This document shows positions 24,885 through 34,343 of a stretch of DNA of 64,000 bases, piece by piece. Position 1 is the first letter of the stretch. Every line of letters begins with the position of its first letter. The notes below the pieces were generated by a model. That model searched no databases and was not told where the DNA came from. It saw nothing but the letters and a program-made list of their open reading frames with translations. The position numbers were made by a program, and so were the translations under genes. The DNA is from Nitrospira defluvii. Its GTDB lineage: Bacteria; Nitrospirota; Nitrospiria; Nitrospirales; Nitrospiraceae. The stretch spans positions 806,001-870,000 of the forward strand of contig WYAX01000012.1 in assembly GCA_011525625.1 (NCBI GenBank), read 5' to 3'.

Positions 24885-25517
24885 ATGCCGTTTCGCGTCT
24901 GGTTCGTGGTGCTCCTCGTCATGGGACTGGGAGGGTGCTCGCTGGAGCAGGAACTGTCCCGAACGCCGCGAACGGCGGTGGAGCAGGTGCTGCTGACCCA
25001 GGCGTTGACCCATGCGCTCAAGAATCTCACCCTTCAACTGCCCGGCGGCGTTAATGTGGAAGTGGATGCGACCGGGCTGGAAAGCGACCGATCCCGGCTG
25101 CGCATGACGAACTCGGACTTGGGTTCGTTGAACAGTCCGGCCCGCGATATCCTCTACATTCGAGACCTGGTGGCGGCGGAATTGGGGCGTCGAGGGTATC
25201 GGGTGCGGGCGCGCGATACGGAGTCGCCGTACCTTGTGCGCGTGATGGCCGAGTCATTCGGCACGATGCAGGGCATTACCTTTTTCGGCATGCCGCCGGT
25301 GCAGAGTGTGCTGATTCCCTTTGCGCTGCCGGAACTGACGCTCTACAAGCAGCAGAATCAGAGCGGATATGCGCGGCTGCACCTGGACATTTACGACAAT
25401 CGTACCGGTGAATTTCTCGGATCGTCCGCCACGCTGGTGGGCCGCACGTTTTACAACCAGTACACACTGCTGTTCTTTCTCACCTGGGATCGAACGGATA
25501 TCGATGCACCGCCGTGA
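24885..25517 (+). CDS. lipoprotein, DUF6655-like
   Basis: 210 residues. A lipoprotein signal ends at LLVMGLGGCSL. The mature N terminus RTPRTAVEQVLLTQALTHAL and the middle part with IRDLVAAELGRRGYRVR resemble small envelope lipoproteins annotated as DUF6655. A hydrophobic GITFFGMPPVQSVLIPFALP segment follows. AGGAG is present 7 nt before ATG 24885. Envelope role unknown; family assignment is from recall only. Confidence 0.72.
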   Translation: MPFRVWFVVLLVMGLGGCSLEQELSRTPRTAVEQVLLTQALTHALKNLTLQLPGGVNVEVDATGLESDRSRLRMTNSDLGSLNSPARDILYIRDLVAAELGRRGYRVRARDTESPYLVRVMAESFGTMQGITFFGMPPVQSVLIPFALPELTLYKQQNQSGYARLHLDIYDNRTGEFLGSSATLVGRTFYNQYTLLFFLTWDRTDIDAPP

Positions 25518-25606
25518 GAGGGCCGCCCGCGCTGGTCACCTGTCGCCTTGCCTACGGTACCGTCGAGATGCTGTCCCCCTGCCCGTTCTCGGATATACTC
25601 GCGCCC

Positions 25607-25969
25607 ATGCTTGAACTGCTGATTGTGTTAGGAAGCCTGGTGCTGATCGGGTTGACCGGGCTGTTGACGGTCGTGGTGACGCCGCCGCTCATGGTGGAGT
25701 TTGGGATCTGGGTCCTGGCCGCCGGCCTGTTGATGGGAATTCCGGCCGGCTGGTGGTATCACGTGATGCTGTATCGAACCCTGGCGGCCAGAATGCCCGT
25801 GCCTCCACAGTGGTGGCGGAGGCCGGTAGACCTGCATCCTCTCCTGACGGCGAGCGAATATCGCCGTATGCGACCGGGGTTCGTGGCCGGGGCCGTGGGG
25901 TTTCTGTTGTGCGTCCTCGGGGGGACGGCGGCGATTGCCGGGATGTTGGTGTTGCGGTTCTCTTCCTGA
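25607..25969 (+). CDS. small membrane protein (120 aa), unknown
   Basis: From ATG 25607. Two N-terminal transmembrane helices (residues 3-25 and 30-48), a loop with PPQWWRRPVDLHPLLTASEY, and a third helix near the C terminus. No family recognised. It follows the lipoprotein gene by 90 bases on the same strand and may be in its operon. The frame is open to 25514, but that part overlaps the preceding stop and lacks a ribosome site. Confidence 0.6.
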   Translation: MLELLIVLGSLVLIGLTGLLTVVVTPPLMVEFGIWVLAAGLLMGIPAGWWYHVMLYRTLAARMPVPPQWWRRPVDLHPLLTASEYRRMRPGFVAGAVGFLLCVLGGTAAIAGMLVLRFSS

Positions 25970-25994
25970 GATGAAGGTGCGGCAGCCCGGCCCG

Positions 25995-27269
25995 TTATCG
26001 GCTCACGAGAATATCGACGGCGATTTGAGCAACGGGTGACGCGTCAGGATTCACGACATACGTCGCAAACTCCTGTGGGCCGGTGGCTTCTTCAGGGGAG
26101 ATCGTTTCGATCAGCAGATTGCCGGAGAACCGGTCGAGCATGCCGACCTCTTGCATCGTGAGCGGGCCGAAGGGCTTCGGTGAAAACCGGAGGACGAGAT
26201 CGAGCAGGCCGCTCTCTGCCGGGGGCGGCATGGGAATCTCGGCTCGTGTCCTCGCGACGACCTTCAGCGAAATTTTCCCGGTTTCCTGCGGGGGCCACCA
26301 GAGTCTGGTCCCGGCCGATCCGAGATTCTGCAGGAGTTGCAGATATCCGTCATGGGTGGACTCCACTAGTACACGCACGGGCACGGTACTCCTGGAGGCA
26401 GTCGCGGCACTGACTTCCCGATTCTGTCCGTCACTTCCTTGCATCACAAAGCTGTAGCGCAACCCCAACGCTGTGGCCGATGCGGCGGCGCCTGTCTTCC
26501 CTTCCGCCCTCGCTCCGGCCCCTGTGGATGGAGAGACGCCTCCGACGTAGAGTGCCCGGGCGCTGCTGGCGGGCGCCGGGGCGGCGGACTCGGATAGGGT
26601 GGAGGGGGCAGGCTTGAGCATGGGTGCCGCGGCCGGTGCAGATGGGCGCGGTGTTTCCGTCACGCGTGCGCGGCCTTCCGAGACGCGTGCGTGCTCGGCG
26701 GTTTGGCTCGATTCTGGCGCGGAACCTTGCTCGGTCGCATCGGTGCGTGGTCGCACGGCCTGTGTGTTGCGGCTCGGCGCCTGCTTGGCGCTTTGGCTCT
26801 GAGGCGCGCCGTTCACGTCGGCGTTCGTCGCCCGCTTTGACGCCGATGGCGACGACGGCGGGGCGCTTGATGGTGAGGAGCTCACGGCTGAGGGCGACAC
26901 CGGCTCCTCGATGACGACCGAGCGGGTAGTGCGGTCGAGACTCTCCTGAAAGATCCTCGTGCCGAAGGTGAGGGCGATGAGCGCGACCGCGAGGCCCCCG
27001 GTCACGGCTAGTCCGGCCGGTGTTCGAAACCAGGCCCACCAGGGGCTTGGCCGTTCAGCCGCCTGCGTCACCGGTCGCTGTAACGCGTCGAGCAGTCGGC
27101 GGCGCACGGCCGGATCCGCGAGCAAGTCTTTCAGCGCTTGTTCGTCGGCCAGGGCATCGAACAGCCGCTGGTCCTGCAAGGCCGCTGCATAGAGACGCTG
27201 TTGTTCGTCCGGCGTCAGCGTGTCGGCCGAAAAGGCACCCAACAAGTGTTCTAGTTCGTGTTCAGACAT
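25995..27269 (-). CDS. anti-sigma-factor-like membrane protein with C-terminal DUF4384-like domain
   Basis: 424 residues. Residues 1-75 form a helical, Asp/Leu-rich cytosolic segment (MSEHELEHLLGAFSADTLTP) like an anti-sigma domain without zinc ligands. One transmembrane helix lies near residues 90-108. A long Ser/Ala/Pro-rich linker with low complexity follows (residues 125-260), then a beta-rich C terminus with VPVRVLVESTHDGYLQLLQN that resembles DUF4384. It is 74 bases downstream of the sigma factor gene. An envelope-sensing anti-sigma role is inferred from order and layout. Confidence 0.68.
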   Translation of the reverse strand: MSEHELEHLLGAFSADTLTPDEQQRLYAAALQDQRLFDALADEQALKDLLADPAVRRRLLDALQRPVTQAAERPSPWWAWFRTPAGLAVTGGLAVALIALTFGTRIFQESLDRTTRSVVIEEPVSPSAVSSSPSSAPPSSPSASKRATNADVNGAPQSQSAKQAPSRNTQAVRPRTDATEQGSAPESSQTAEHARVSEGRARVTETPRPSAPAAAPMLKPAPSTLSESAAPAPASSARALYVGGVSPSTGAGARAEGKTGAAASATALGLRYSFVMQGSDGQNREVSAATASRSTVPVRVLVESTHDGYLQLLQNLGSAGTRLWWPPQETGKISLKVVARTRAEIPMPPPAESGLLDLVLRFSPKPFGPLTMQEVGMLDRFSGNLLIETISPEEATGPQEFATYVVNPDASPVAQIAVDILVSR

Positions 27270-27343
27270 AGTCGGTCGCTGTTCGTGACGCGTCGTTCAT
27301 GAAGCGCAACACGACCTGCTCGGCACTCAATCGTGTGTCGCAC

Positions 27344-27856
27344 TTATTCCCACGTTCCGCCCATGAGACTCAACAACTGTTTCCGACAACGGAGATCCCA
27401 CGTGTAAATGGTGTTGATGGAAGCCTGGCCCATGATTTTCCGGATCTCGGGAAAGCTGTGCCCCTCCAGTTTCCATTTGAACAGGTCCCGGCAGCGTTCT
27501 CCCAGTTGACCGACGGCGGCCAAGAGCCGCTCCACACGTTGCTTGTGATCCAGTTGTGTGGCCGGATCGTCGCCGGGATCCGCCAGTGGGAGATCTTCGA
27601 TCGCGTTTTGGTGATACTCGCCGCGCCGCAACGATTTACGATGGGCATCCAACATCTGAAACCGGAGAATTTGAAACGCCAGCGGGACCAGTTCGGTGAG
27701 GTCTGTGACCCGTGCATATTTTTCATGCAGCAAGACCAGGACCTCTTGGGTGAGATCTTCGGCGAGATCCCTCGACACACGTGATGTCGCGAAGGCCAGA
27801 ATCCTTTCGCGCAAGCTGGTCAGTATGAGGTCCCGGTGCATGGCCGATCTGGTCAT
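27344..27856 (-). CDS. ECF-type RNA polymerase sigma factor
   Basis: 170 residues. Region 2: RDLAEDLTQEVLVLLHEKYA and LRFQMLDAHRKS. Region 4: LGERCRDLFKWKLEGHSFPE followed by a helix-turn-helix (IRKIMGQASINTIYTWDLRC). No region 1.1 or 3 of a housekeeping factor. ATG 27856 overlaps the stop of the upstream amidohydrolase by 4 nt, and the anti-sigma-like gene follows. The target promoters are unknown. Confidence 0.88.
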   Translation of the reverse strand: MTRSAMHRDLILTSLRERILAFATSRVSRDLAEDLTQEVLVLLHEKYARVTDLTELVPLAFQILRFQMLDAHRKSLRRGEYHQNAIEDLPLADPGDDPATQLDHKQRVERLLAAVGQLGERCRDLFKWKLEGHSFPEIRKIMGQASINTIYTWDLRCRKQLLSLMGGTWE

Positions 27857-28845
27857 CCTCGAAGCGACATCGATGCGGGTGGCAGCAGGTCGCCGAATGA
27901 ACGAAATCCCAGTTTCAGGCCTTGGCAGACTTCCACCTGCCGATCGAAACGGTTCGTGGTCGTGATGATCCTGCGTAACGTGCCGAGTGTCACGCGTCCC
28001 CAGGCTGCTGCATGGAAGACGGACAGCGGATAATCCGTGCCGAAGAGCAGGCGTTCGTGCACCTCGGGGTATCGTCTCAAGTGCAGCAGCATCCGCATTC
28101 GGTTCGGCAGCGTCAGGGCGGAAATATCCGCATAGAAACGGGGGTATCGTTGCACCAGATCGCGCAGCGTCGGCAGGAACTTCTCGTACAGGATCAGGCC
28201 GTAGCTGCAGGCATGGGCGGCAATGACGGTGGCGCCCTCATCCAATGCCAGACGCAGGCGGTCTGGGTCGCCCACGGATTGGTCCTTGCCGATCAGGCTG
28301 AATTCATACCCGACATGGCTCAGAAAGGGAAGCGTGCGTTCAGCCAGTGCGCGATAAAAGGGGATGTATTTGCGATCCGCAGGGTCGAACTGCTGCGCGT
28401 TGGGCAGCACTTTCACCAGGATTGCTCCCGCGTCGGCGCAACGATGGACTTCGTCGATGGCGTCGCGCCGTTGCGGATTGATCGACACCCCCGCCAGCAA
28501 TAAGTCGGGATACGCTCCAGCGGTCTTCAAGACGTAGTCGTTGCCGATGAGAAAGTCGGTGTGGGCCTGATCGTACTGTCCGTTCTTGTCATAGACGCCG
28601 TCCATGGCCAACAGCACGGCTTTTCCCACATGGCGTGACGTCCGCAATTCGCTCAAGAGATCGGCGAGATATTTGTGATTCGCCTCGCGCGGCTTGTCCG
28701 GCGAGAGGTGGTGTTTCCAGAGCAGGAACCGAAACAGCGGACTGCGGAGCGTCTTGGGGGAGATGTAGCAGCCGTTGTCGCCGTCCGGGAGCGCTGCGAG
28801 ATGCACATGGCAATCGATCAGCGTTTGTGTGGCCGGATTCGTCAT
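27853..28845 (-). CDS. amidohydrolase_2 family metal-dependent hydrolase
   Basis: 330 residues. Metal ligands are suggested by LIDCHVHLAALPDGD at the N terminus, LSHVGYEFS, VIAAHACSYGL and the catalytic Asp in LLFGTDYPLSVFH near the end. The fold is the TIM-barrel amidohydrolase superfamily, including decarboxylases and lactonases; the substrate is unknown. No signal peptide. The gene is coupled to the sigma factor by a 4-nt overlap, an unusual partner for a hydrolase. Confidence 0.85.
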   Translation of the reverse strand: MTNPATQTLIDCHVHLAALPDGDNGCYISPKTLRSPLFRFLLWKHHLSPDKPREANHKYLADLLSELRTSRHVGKAVLLAMDGVYDKNGQYDQAHTDFLIGNDYVLKTAGAYPDLLLAGVSINPQRRDAIDEVHRCADAGAILVKVLPNAQQFDPADRKYIPFYRALAERTLPFLSHVGYEFSLIGKDQSVGDPDRLRLALDEGATVIAAHACSYGLILYEKFLPTLRDLVQRYPRFYADISALTLPNRMRMLLHLRRYPEVHERLLFGTDYPLSVFHAAAWGRVTLGTLRRIITTTNRFDRQVEVCQGLKLGFRSFGDLLPPASMSLRG

Positions 28846-28902
28846 AGCGTTGGCGGCAGTCCAGTGCCCGTCTGTCGCACCGGACGTGTCACGAAGAACG
28901 TT

Positions 28903-31900
28903 TCATGGTTCATGCTTCCCCAGTCGTTCCATCGCGATCCGTTTCAGCGCCCGCAAATCCAGCTTGCCGGTTCCCAGGATCGGTAGTGACTCGACTTGAA
29001 GGCAATGGCTATGCGAGGGGAGAAAGAGGTTGGGAAGGCCGGCGGCGGCAGCCCTCGCCAGGATCTGCGGAATCCTTTCTTCCGGGAGTGTGTGCAGGAC
29101 GGCCAACTGTTCACCCTTTCGCTCATCCGGAACGCCGGTGACGGCACAGACCGGCATGTCTTCTCCTGACGCCAACTGGAGGGCCTCCTCTACCCGTCGG
29201 TGCGGCACCATTTCACCGCCGATCTTGGAAAACCGCGACAGCCGATCCGTGATGGTCAAGAATCCATCGTCGTCGAGCGTGGCGACGTCACCGGTAATAT
29301 ACCATCCGTCGCGGATCGCCTGGGCGGTCAAATCTTCCCGGCCGAGATAGCCGTTCATCACATTCGGCCCCTTCACGAGCAACATGCCGGCTGTGCCGGG
29401 TGGGAGGAGGGCAAAGCTGTCGGGATCGACGATGCGAACGGACACACCGGGAAGCGGTTGCCCGACCGTCCCGCGTCGGGAGGCCGGCTGGAAGAATCCG
29501 GCCGCGCGGAAGTCCGGGCAATTGACCGCGATGACCGGGGCACACTCGGTCACGCCATAGCCTTCGATCGGCCCGATGCCGAACCGGTCTTGGAAGGATT
29601 GGCAGAGGCGCAGGGGGAGTTTTTCAGCCCCGGTGAGCACCACCCGCAGCGTGCTGAATTGCTCAGGGGTGCAACGACGTTGATAGAGCTGCAGAAACGT
29701 CGGTGTGCACACGAGAAACGTCAGGCGGTGTTTGGCGCAGAGCTCACCGATGGCCGTCACATCGAGTGGAGAGGGATGGAAGACGGTGGCCGCTCCGTTG
29801 AGTGTGACGTACCAGAACACCAGATAGCCGAACGAATGAAACAGCGGGAGGACGCCCAGGATGCGATCGTGCCGATCCAGCGGGAGCACCTGCGAGACGG
29901 CCTGGACGTTGGCATCGATGCTGAAATGGGTCAGCATGACGCCTTTCGGCTCTCCCGTGCTGCCGCTGCTGAAGATGATTGTGGCGAGGTCGTCCATCGA
30001 GACCGGCTTGGTCTGTCCGCAGGCCGATTCGATGAGCCTGAGCGGGGCCAGCAGCGCGAGGAGTGCGGCGAGGGCTTTCTGCCGCGGGCCGATGGTGGCG
30101 CCGACGTCTTCCAGCCAGATCATGGTCGGCCCCTCGGGCAGGTCGATTTTGGCTTTCTCGATGAATGTGCGGCTCGTGACGATCGTGCGCAGCCGGGCCT
30201 GCCGCACGGCGGATTCCAGTCCCGCCTTGCCCACCGTGTAGTTGAGGTTGACGCAGGTTCGGCCGGCCAGCGAGGCGGCAACCGTGGTGAGCGCGCCTGC
30301 GACGGTCGGCGGCAGCAACAGCCCCACATAGGGTTGGTCCGTCCAGTGCACGCGGAGCGCACGTGCGAGGGCGATGGCACCGATCAGAGCTTGAAGCGAG
30401 GACACGTGCGGCTTGTTCATATCGGCCATGGCCAGCCGGAAAGGGTGTCGGCGCATGGCGTGCACAAAGGCGGCGTGCAGGGGGCGTCTGGTGGGTTTCC
30501 GCAAGTGCCAGGCCGTTTCGCCGAGCTCGCGCACCAGCCGGCGGAGTTCGTGCGCGGGCGTGTCGGCGCCGACCGGGGTGCCGAACGACACAGTGACCGG
30601 ATAGGGCAGGCGCTCCGGCCATTTGGTCACAAAGCGCCCCCCGACAAAACTAAAAATGCTGCCCCACACCCGATCCAGGTGTACCGGCACGACCGGCACG
30701 TGACGCCCCTTCACAATGCGCTCGAAACCGCGGCGGAACGGGAGGAGGTTGCCGGTGCGGGTGATCTGGCCTTCCGGAAAAATGCAGACGAGATCGCCGG
30801 CATCGAGCGCCTGGCCCGCGTCCCGCAGGGCGCGTAGGATGACCCGAGGCCCGCCGTCGGAGGAGATCGGAATCACCTGCAAGGCTTTCATGAAGGGTTT
30901 GAAGAGCGTGTGGTTGACGTATTGGGCGTCGACGACGAAGCGGATGGGGCGATCCAGGCTGGCGATCAGCAGAAAACCGTCGATGAAAGAAATGTGATTC
31001 GGCACGAGTAACGCGCCGCCGGTGACAGGGACGTGCGACGACCCGACAATGCGGAGTCGATACAGGGTATGCGTCAACAGGACGAGGATCAGCCGCAGAA
31101 ACGTGTCGGGCATGAGCCACATCGCCCAGGCTGTTCCGATCGTGGTGCCGAGCGCCGTCGCCAGGAAAATACCCACGGTCGAGAGGCCCGCGTTGGCGAG
31201 CACGCCGCCGCTCAGTGAGCCCAGGAGGATGCCGGTGAAGACACAAATGTTTTCCAGAGCGATGACCGACCCTCGCCGGTCGTGGGGCGCACGCCATTGC
31301 ACCAGGGCATTGATGGGAATGAAGATCAGCGCGCTGGAGATGCCCAGGGCCATCATCAACCCCAGGGTACCGGGAAAGGCAGGAGTTGCCCACCCGAGTA
31401 TCAGCAGGAAGGTTGCGACTCCGGCTGCGCCTAGCGGCACCAGCCCGTATTCCACGCGGGAGCGGGAGAGTCGACCGACCACGAGGGCACCCAGCCCGAT
31501 ACCGACGGAAATCAACGCCGAGGGAACGGTTGCCAGGGCATCCGAGAGGCCCAACACGGCCTTGGCATAGACCAACACGTTTTGGACGACGAGGCTGGCG
31601 ATGGTCCAGAAAAACACGGCGCCGATAATGGCCAATCGTAAGAGCCGATCCGCCTGCAGCGCAGAGAGGGCACCCCGCAGGGTGTCGAACAGGCCGCCGG
31701 CGGCACGCGCTGCGGGAACCGGCGGAACCGTCCATGCCGCCGCGAAACCGGCCAGGGCGAGCAGGGTCAAGGCGAGGGGCGCAAGCCAGGCCTGGTTGCC
31801 GGCGCCCGCCAACAGAAACCCTCCCGCCGTGGTGCCCGTCAAAATCGCCAGGAAGGTGAACAACTCCAGCAGGCTATTGCCCCGGGCGAGCTGTTCGTGC

Positions 31901-32301
31901 GGGAGCAATTCGGGAAGAATGCCGTACTTGGCCGGGCTGAAAATTGCGCTATGGACTCCCATGCAGGCGAGCACCACGAGGGCCCAGGCCCCTCCGTCGG
32001 GATGGGAAAACAGAGCGAGGGTTGCACCGCTCATCAGCAGCACTTCTACCGCTTTCATTGCAATGATGACGGTCCGTTTGCTGAGCCGATCGGCAAACCA
32101 TCCGGCGACGAAAGAGGTCAGGACCAGCGGGAGGGTGAAGACCACCATCGCAAAGGTGGTTTGGGTCTGTGATGCCGTTTCAAGGTCCTGCCCTGGCGTA
32201 AGGGCTGCCGTAACTGACCGGATCCCCAGGAGGGCCACCATGAATTTCCAGGCGTTGTCGTTAAAGGCCCCGCAGAACTGCGCGACGAGCAGCCCGCGCA
32301 A
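28903..32301 (-). CDS. aas: MFS (LplT-like) - PlsC acyltransferase - acyl-ACP synthetase fusion
   Basis: 1132 residues with three modules. Residues 1-400 are a lysophospholipid-transporter-like MFS (start LVAQFCGAFNDNAWKFMVAL). Residues 410-600 are a PlsC domain with NHISFIDGFLL (HX4D) and FPEGQITRTG. Residues 640-1130 are an AMP-forming ligase with IIFSSGSTGEPKGVML. In enterobacteria LplT and Aas are separate proteins that import and re-acylate lysophospholipids; here all steps are on one chain. The start is a TTG without a clear ribosome site, so the exact N terminus is uncertain. Confidence 0.9.
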   Translation of the reverse strand: MRGLLVAQFCGAFNDNAWKFMVALLGIRSVTAALTPGQDLETASQTQTTFAMVVFTLPLVLTSFVAGWFADRLSKRTVIIAMKAVEVLLMSGATLALFSHPDGGAWALVVLACMGVHSAIFSPAKYGILPELLPHEQLARGNSLLELFTFLAILTGTTAGGFLLAGAGNQAWLAPLALTLLALAGFAAAWTVPPVPAARAAGGLFDTLRGALSALQADRLLRLAIIGAVFFWTIASLVVQNVLVYAKAVLGLSDALATVPSALISVGIGLGALVVGRLSRSRVEYGLVPLGAAGVATFLLILGWATPAFPGTLGLMMALGISSALIFIPINALVQWRAPHDRRGSVIALENICVFTGILLGSLSGGVLANAGLSTVGIFLATALGTTIGTAWAMWLMPDTFLRLILVLLTHTLYRLRIVGSSHVPVTGGALLVPNHISFIDGFLLIASLDRPIRFVVDAQYVNHTLFKPFMKALQVIPISSDGGPRVILRALRDAGQALDAGDLVCIFPEGQITRTGNLLPFRRGFERIVKGRHVPVVPVHLDRVWGSIFSFVGGRFVTKWPERLPYPVTVSFGTPVGADTPAHELRRLVRELGETAWHLRKPTRRPLHAAFVHAMRRHPFRLAMADMNKPHVSSLQALIGAIALARALRVHWTDQPYVGLLLPPTVAGALTTVAASLAGRTCVNLNYTVGKAGLESAVRQARLRTIVTSRTFIEKAKIDLPEGPTMIWLEDVGATIGPRQKALAALLALLAPLRLIESACGQTKPVSMDDLATIIFSSGSTGEPKGVMLTHFSIDANVQAVSQVLPLDRHDRILGVLPLFHSFGYLVFWYVTLNGAATVFHPSPLDVTAIGELCAKHRLTFLVCTPTFLQLYQRRCTPEQFSTLRVVLTGAEKLPLRLCQSFQDRFGIGPIEGYGVTECAPVIAVNCPDFRAAGFFQPASRRGTVGQPLPGVSVRIVDPDSFALLPPGTAGMLLVKGPNVMNGYLGREDLTAQAIRDGWYITGDVATLDDDGFLTITDRLSRFSKIGGEMVPHRRVEEALQLASGEDMPVCAVTGVPDERKGEQLAVLHTLPEERIPQILARAAAAGLPNLFLPSHSHCLQVESLPILGTGKLDLRALKRIAMERLGKHEP

Positions 32302-32430
32302 CGGGTGTGGGGTTCGTTGTGAGGGATCCGGCTGCGGGTCGATAGGGGCCTCCCGTATCTAGCTGGTGAGTGGTGGCGGTGCCTGTTACGCTTCAGTCTG
32401 CCGAAACAGCCGAAATGATGCAATTCCTGA

Positions 32431-34257
32431 TCATAAAGACGGATCAGGGGCGTCTACCGGTAATCCTTCGAGGGCCATGATGCGGAGGGCGTTCGTCGTC
32501 GGGCAGGGACCTGGTTTGAGCCGATAGTCGAACTGCAGGGTGCCCTGGGCGACCGTTTCCTGAAAGTGCACATTGGTGACGGTGGGGAGTTGTCCCTCCA
32601 ATTCGGACAGTTCCAGGTCGTGCGTCGTCACCAGGCCGAAGCCGTTTCCCCCTGCGAGTGCCGTGATGAGGGCGCGCCCCCCAATCAGCCGCTCGCGGTT
32701 ATTGGTGCCTTTGAAGACCTCATCGATCAACCAGAGCACCGGGGGCGCCTGCTCGTTCCGCGTGTCGTCCAGGATCATCTTCAGGCGCTTGACCTCGGCA
32801 TAAAAAAACGAGAGGCCGCCGTCGAGCGAGTCATCCACGCGGATGCAGCTGCCGATGCGGACCGGCGACCAGGTGAACGAGGCGGCGCACACCGGGCCTC
32901 CCGCCTGTGCGAGGCAGGTGTTGATGCCGATGGTGCGGAGGAAGGTGCTTTTGCCGGACATGTTGGAGCCGGTCACCAGGAAGATACAGCCGCGGCCCGT
33001 GAAGCGGATGTCATTGGCGACTCGCACGGTCGAGGGAATCAACGGATGTGCCAGCTCTTCGGCAGCGAGCATCGGCACGTCACCGCCTCGTCGTTCATCC
33101 GCGCCCGGCTCGAGCAAGGTCGGCCAGAGATAGTCCGGGTGGAGATGGGCGAAGGTGGCGAGGGAGGCTGCCGCATCCAATTCGGCCAGCAATTCGAACC
33201 AACCGGGGGCGATGGTGGCGATCCGGTCCTGCAATTGTTGGAGCCGGTAGGTGTGGTAGAGATCCCAGGGGCCGACGGCATTGATGAGGTAATGCACGAG
33301 CGGGTGGGCTCGCACGCTGAGGCGGTTCATGACGGAGGCCGCCTGCTTCAGCGAGCGGGACGGCCTGCTGTCTTGCTGCAGCAGCGGTCGGCAGAGCTGT
33401 GCCAGATTCGGGGTGAGCCGGTAGGATCGCCGCTCCAGATAGCCGAGCACCGCGCTGAGCCGCTCTAATTGAAGATGCAGCGATTGGGCATGGTCGAAGA
33501 TTTCCTCCGACCGGCTGCGCACCGAGAGGAAGAGAACTGCGTACAGTCCGAACGACAGCATCCAATAGTTGCCGAGTCCGTACAGCAGGTCTGCGAACAG
33601 CAGCACGCCCGTCATGAGGGTCAGCGCGGTTTCGGTCACCAACATGGGGATAAGTCCGGAGTCGTCGACACGTTTCTGGAGCACGGCCAGGAGCCGGCGG
33701 CCGTCGATATCCGCGTCTTCCACGGCTTGCGCCTCCAGGGTCAACCGGTCCCGGAGAAGCACCAGGGGCGTCAGTTCGCGGATGAGGGTTTGGCGGCTGC
33801 GCCAGGGCGTGTTGGGAGGCGGTTGATCCAGGAACCATGATGTGAGGCGCTGTCGACCTTGTGATGAAATCGTGTTGTCGATCAGATGGAGGAGCGAATG
33901 CGGGCCTGCGAGGTCGAGATCTCTGGCATACCCATGCCGTTCCGGCACCGTGATGGGCCGAAGCGGAATCTCGGACCAGGTCAGGTGCATCCGGGCGAGA
34001 TGGACCTGTTTGATGCCTTGCCAGCGGTGGAGTCGATGCAAGCGGTCTTCGAGCCTGTTATGATACCAGGCCACTGTGAGGAACAGGACGACGCTGAACG
34101 CCAGCGCCATGTTGCCGGAGGTCGTCCATCCCATTTTATGCGGGATGATCGAGCCGAACAGCCCGAAGGCGAAGATGGCCAGGCGTCCGCTGGTGAATCG
34201 CGCGCTGATGCGTCGACCCTTGGCTTCCAGCCGCGCGACGCGACGGAGCCCACGCAA
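32431..34257 (-). CDS. MutS-like ATPase with N-terminal membrane segments
   Basis: About 608 residues. Two hydrophobic helices near the N terminus (IFAFGLFGSIIPHKMGW and MALAFSVVLFLTVAWYH) are followed by helical lever/clamp-like regions and the MutS ATPase: Walker A VTGSNMSGKSTFLRT, Walker B PVLWLIDEVFKGTNNRERL, and VTTHDLELSEL. The mismatch-recognition domain I with its Phe-X-Glu is absent, so it is not the repair MutS. The frame is open to TTG 34353, which would overlap prmA; TTG 34257 with GAGG upstream is used here. Membrane-attached MutS-like proteins are of unknown function. Confidence 0.85.
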   Translation of the reverse strand: MRGLRRVARLEAKGRRISARFTSGRLAIFAFGLFGSIIPHKMGWTTSGNMALAFSVVLFLTVAWYHNRLEDRLHRLHRWQGIKQVHLARMHLTWSEIPLRPITVPERHGYARDLDLAGPHSLLHLIDNTISSQGRQRLTSWFLDQPPPNTPWRSRQTLIRELTPLVLLRDRLTLEAQAVEDADIDGRRLLAVLQKRVDDSGLIPMLVTETALTLMTGVLLFADLLYGLGNYWMLSFGLYAVLFLSVRSRSEEIFDHAQSLHLQLERLSAVLGYLERRSYRLTPNLAQLCRPLLQQDSRPSRSLKQAASVMNRLSVRAHPLVHYLINAVGPWDLYHTYRLQQLQDRIATIAPGWFELLAELDAAASLATFAHLHPDYLWPTLLEPGADERRGGDVPMLAAEELAHPLIPSTVRVANDIRFTGRGCIFLVTGSNMSGKSTFLRTIGINTCLAQAGGPVCAASFTWSPVRIGSCIRVDDSLDGGLSFFYAEVKRLKMILDDTRNEQAPPVLWLIDEVFKGTNNRERLIGGRALITALAGGNGFGLVTTHDLELSELEGQLPTVTNVHFQETVAQGTLQFDYRLKPGPCPTTNALRIMALEGLPVDAPDPSL

Positions 34258-34343
34258 CAGGGTTGCCTCGCGAGTGGGGCAAGATCGTGTGTGTGTGACT
34301 GAAACCGGCTGCACAATAATGCAGACGATACTGGGAGTCTGAG

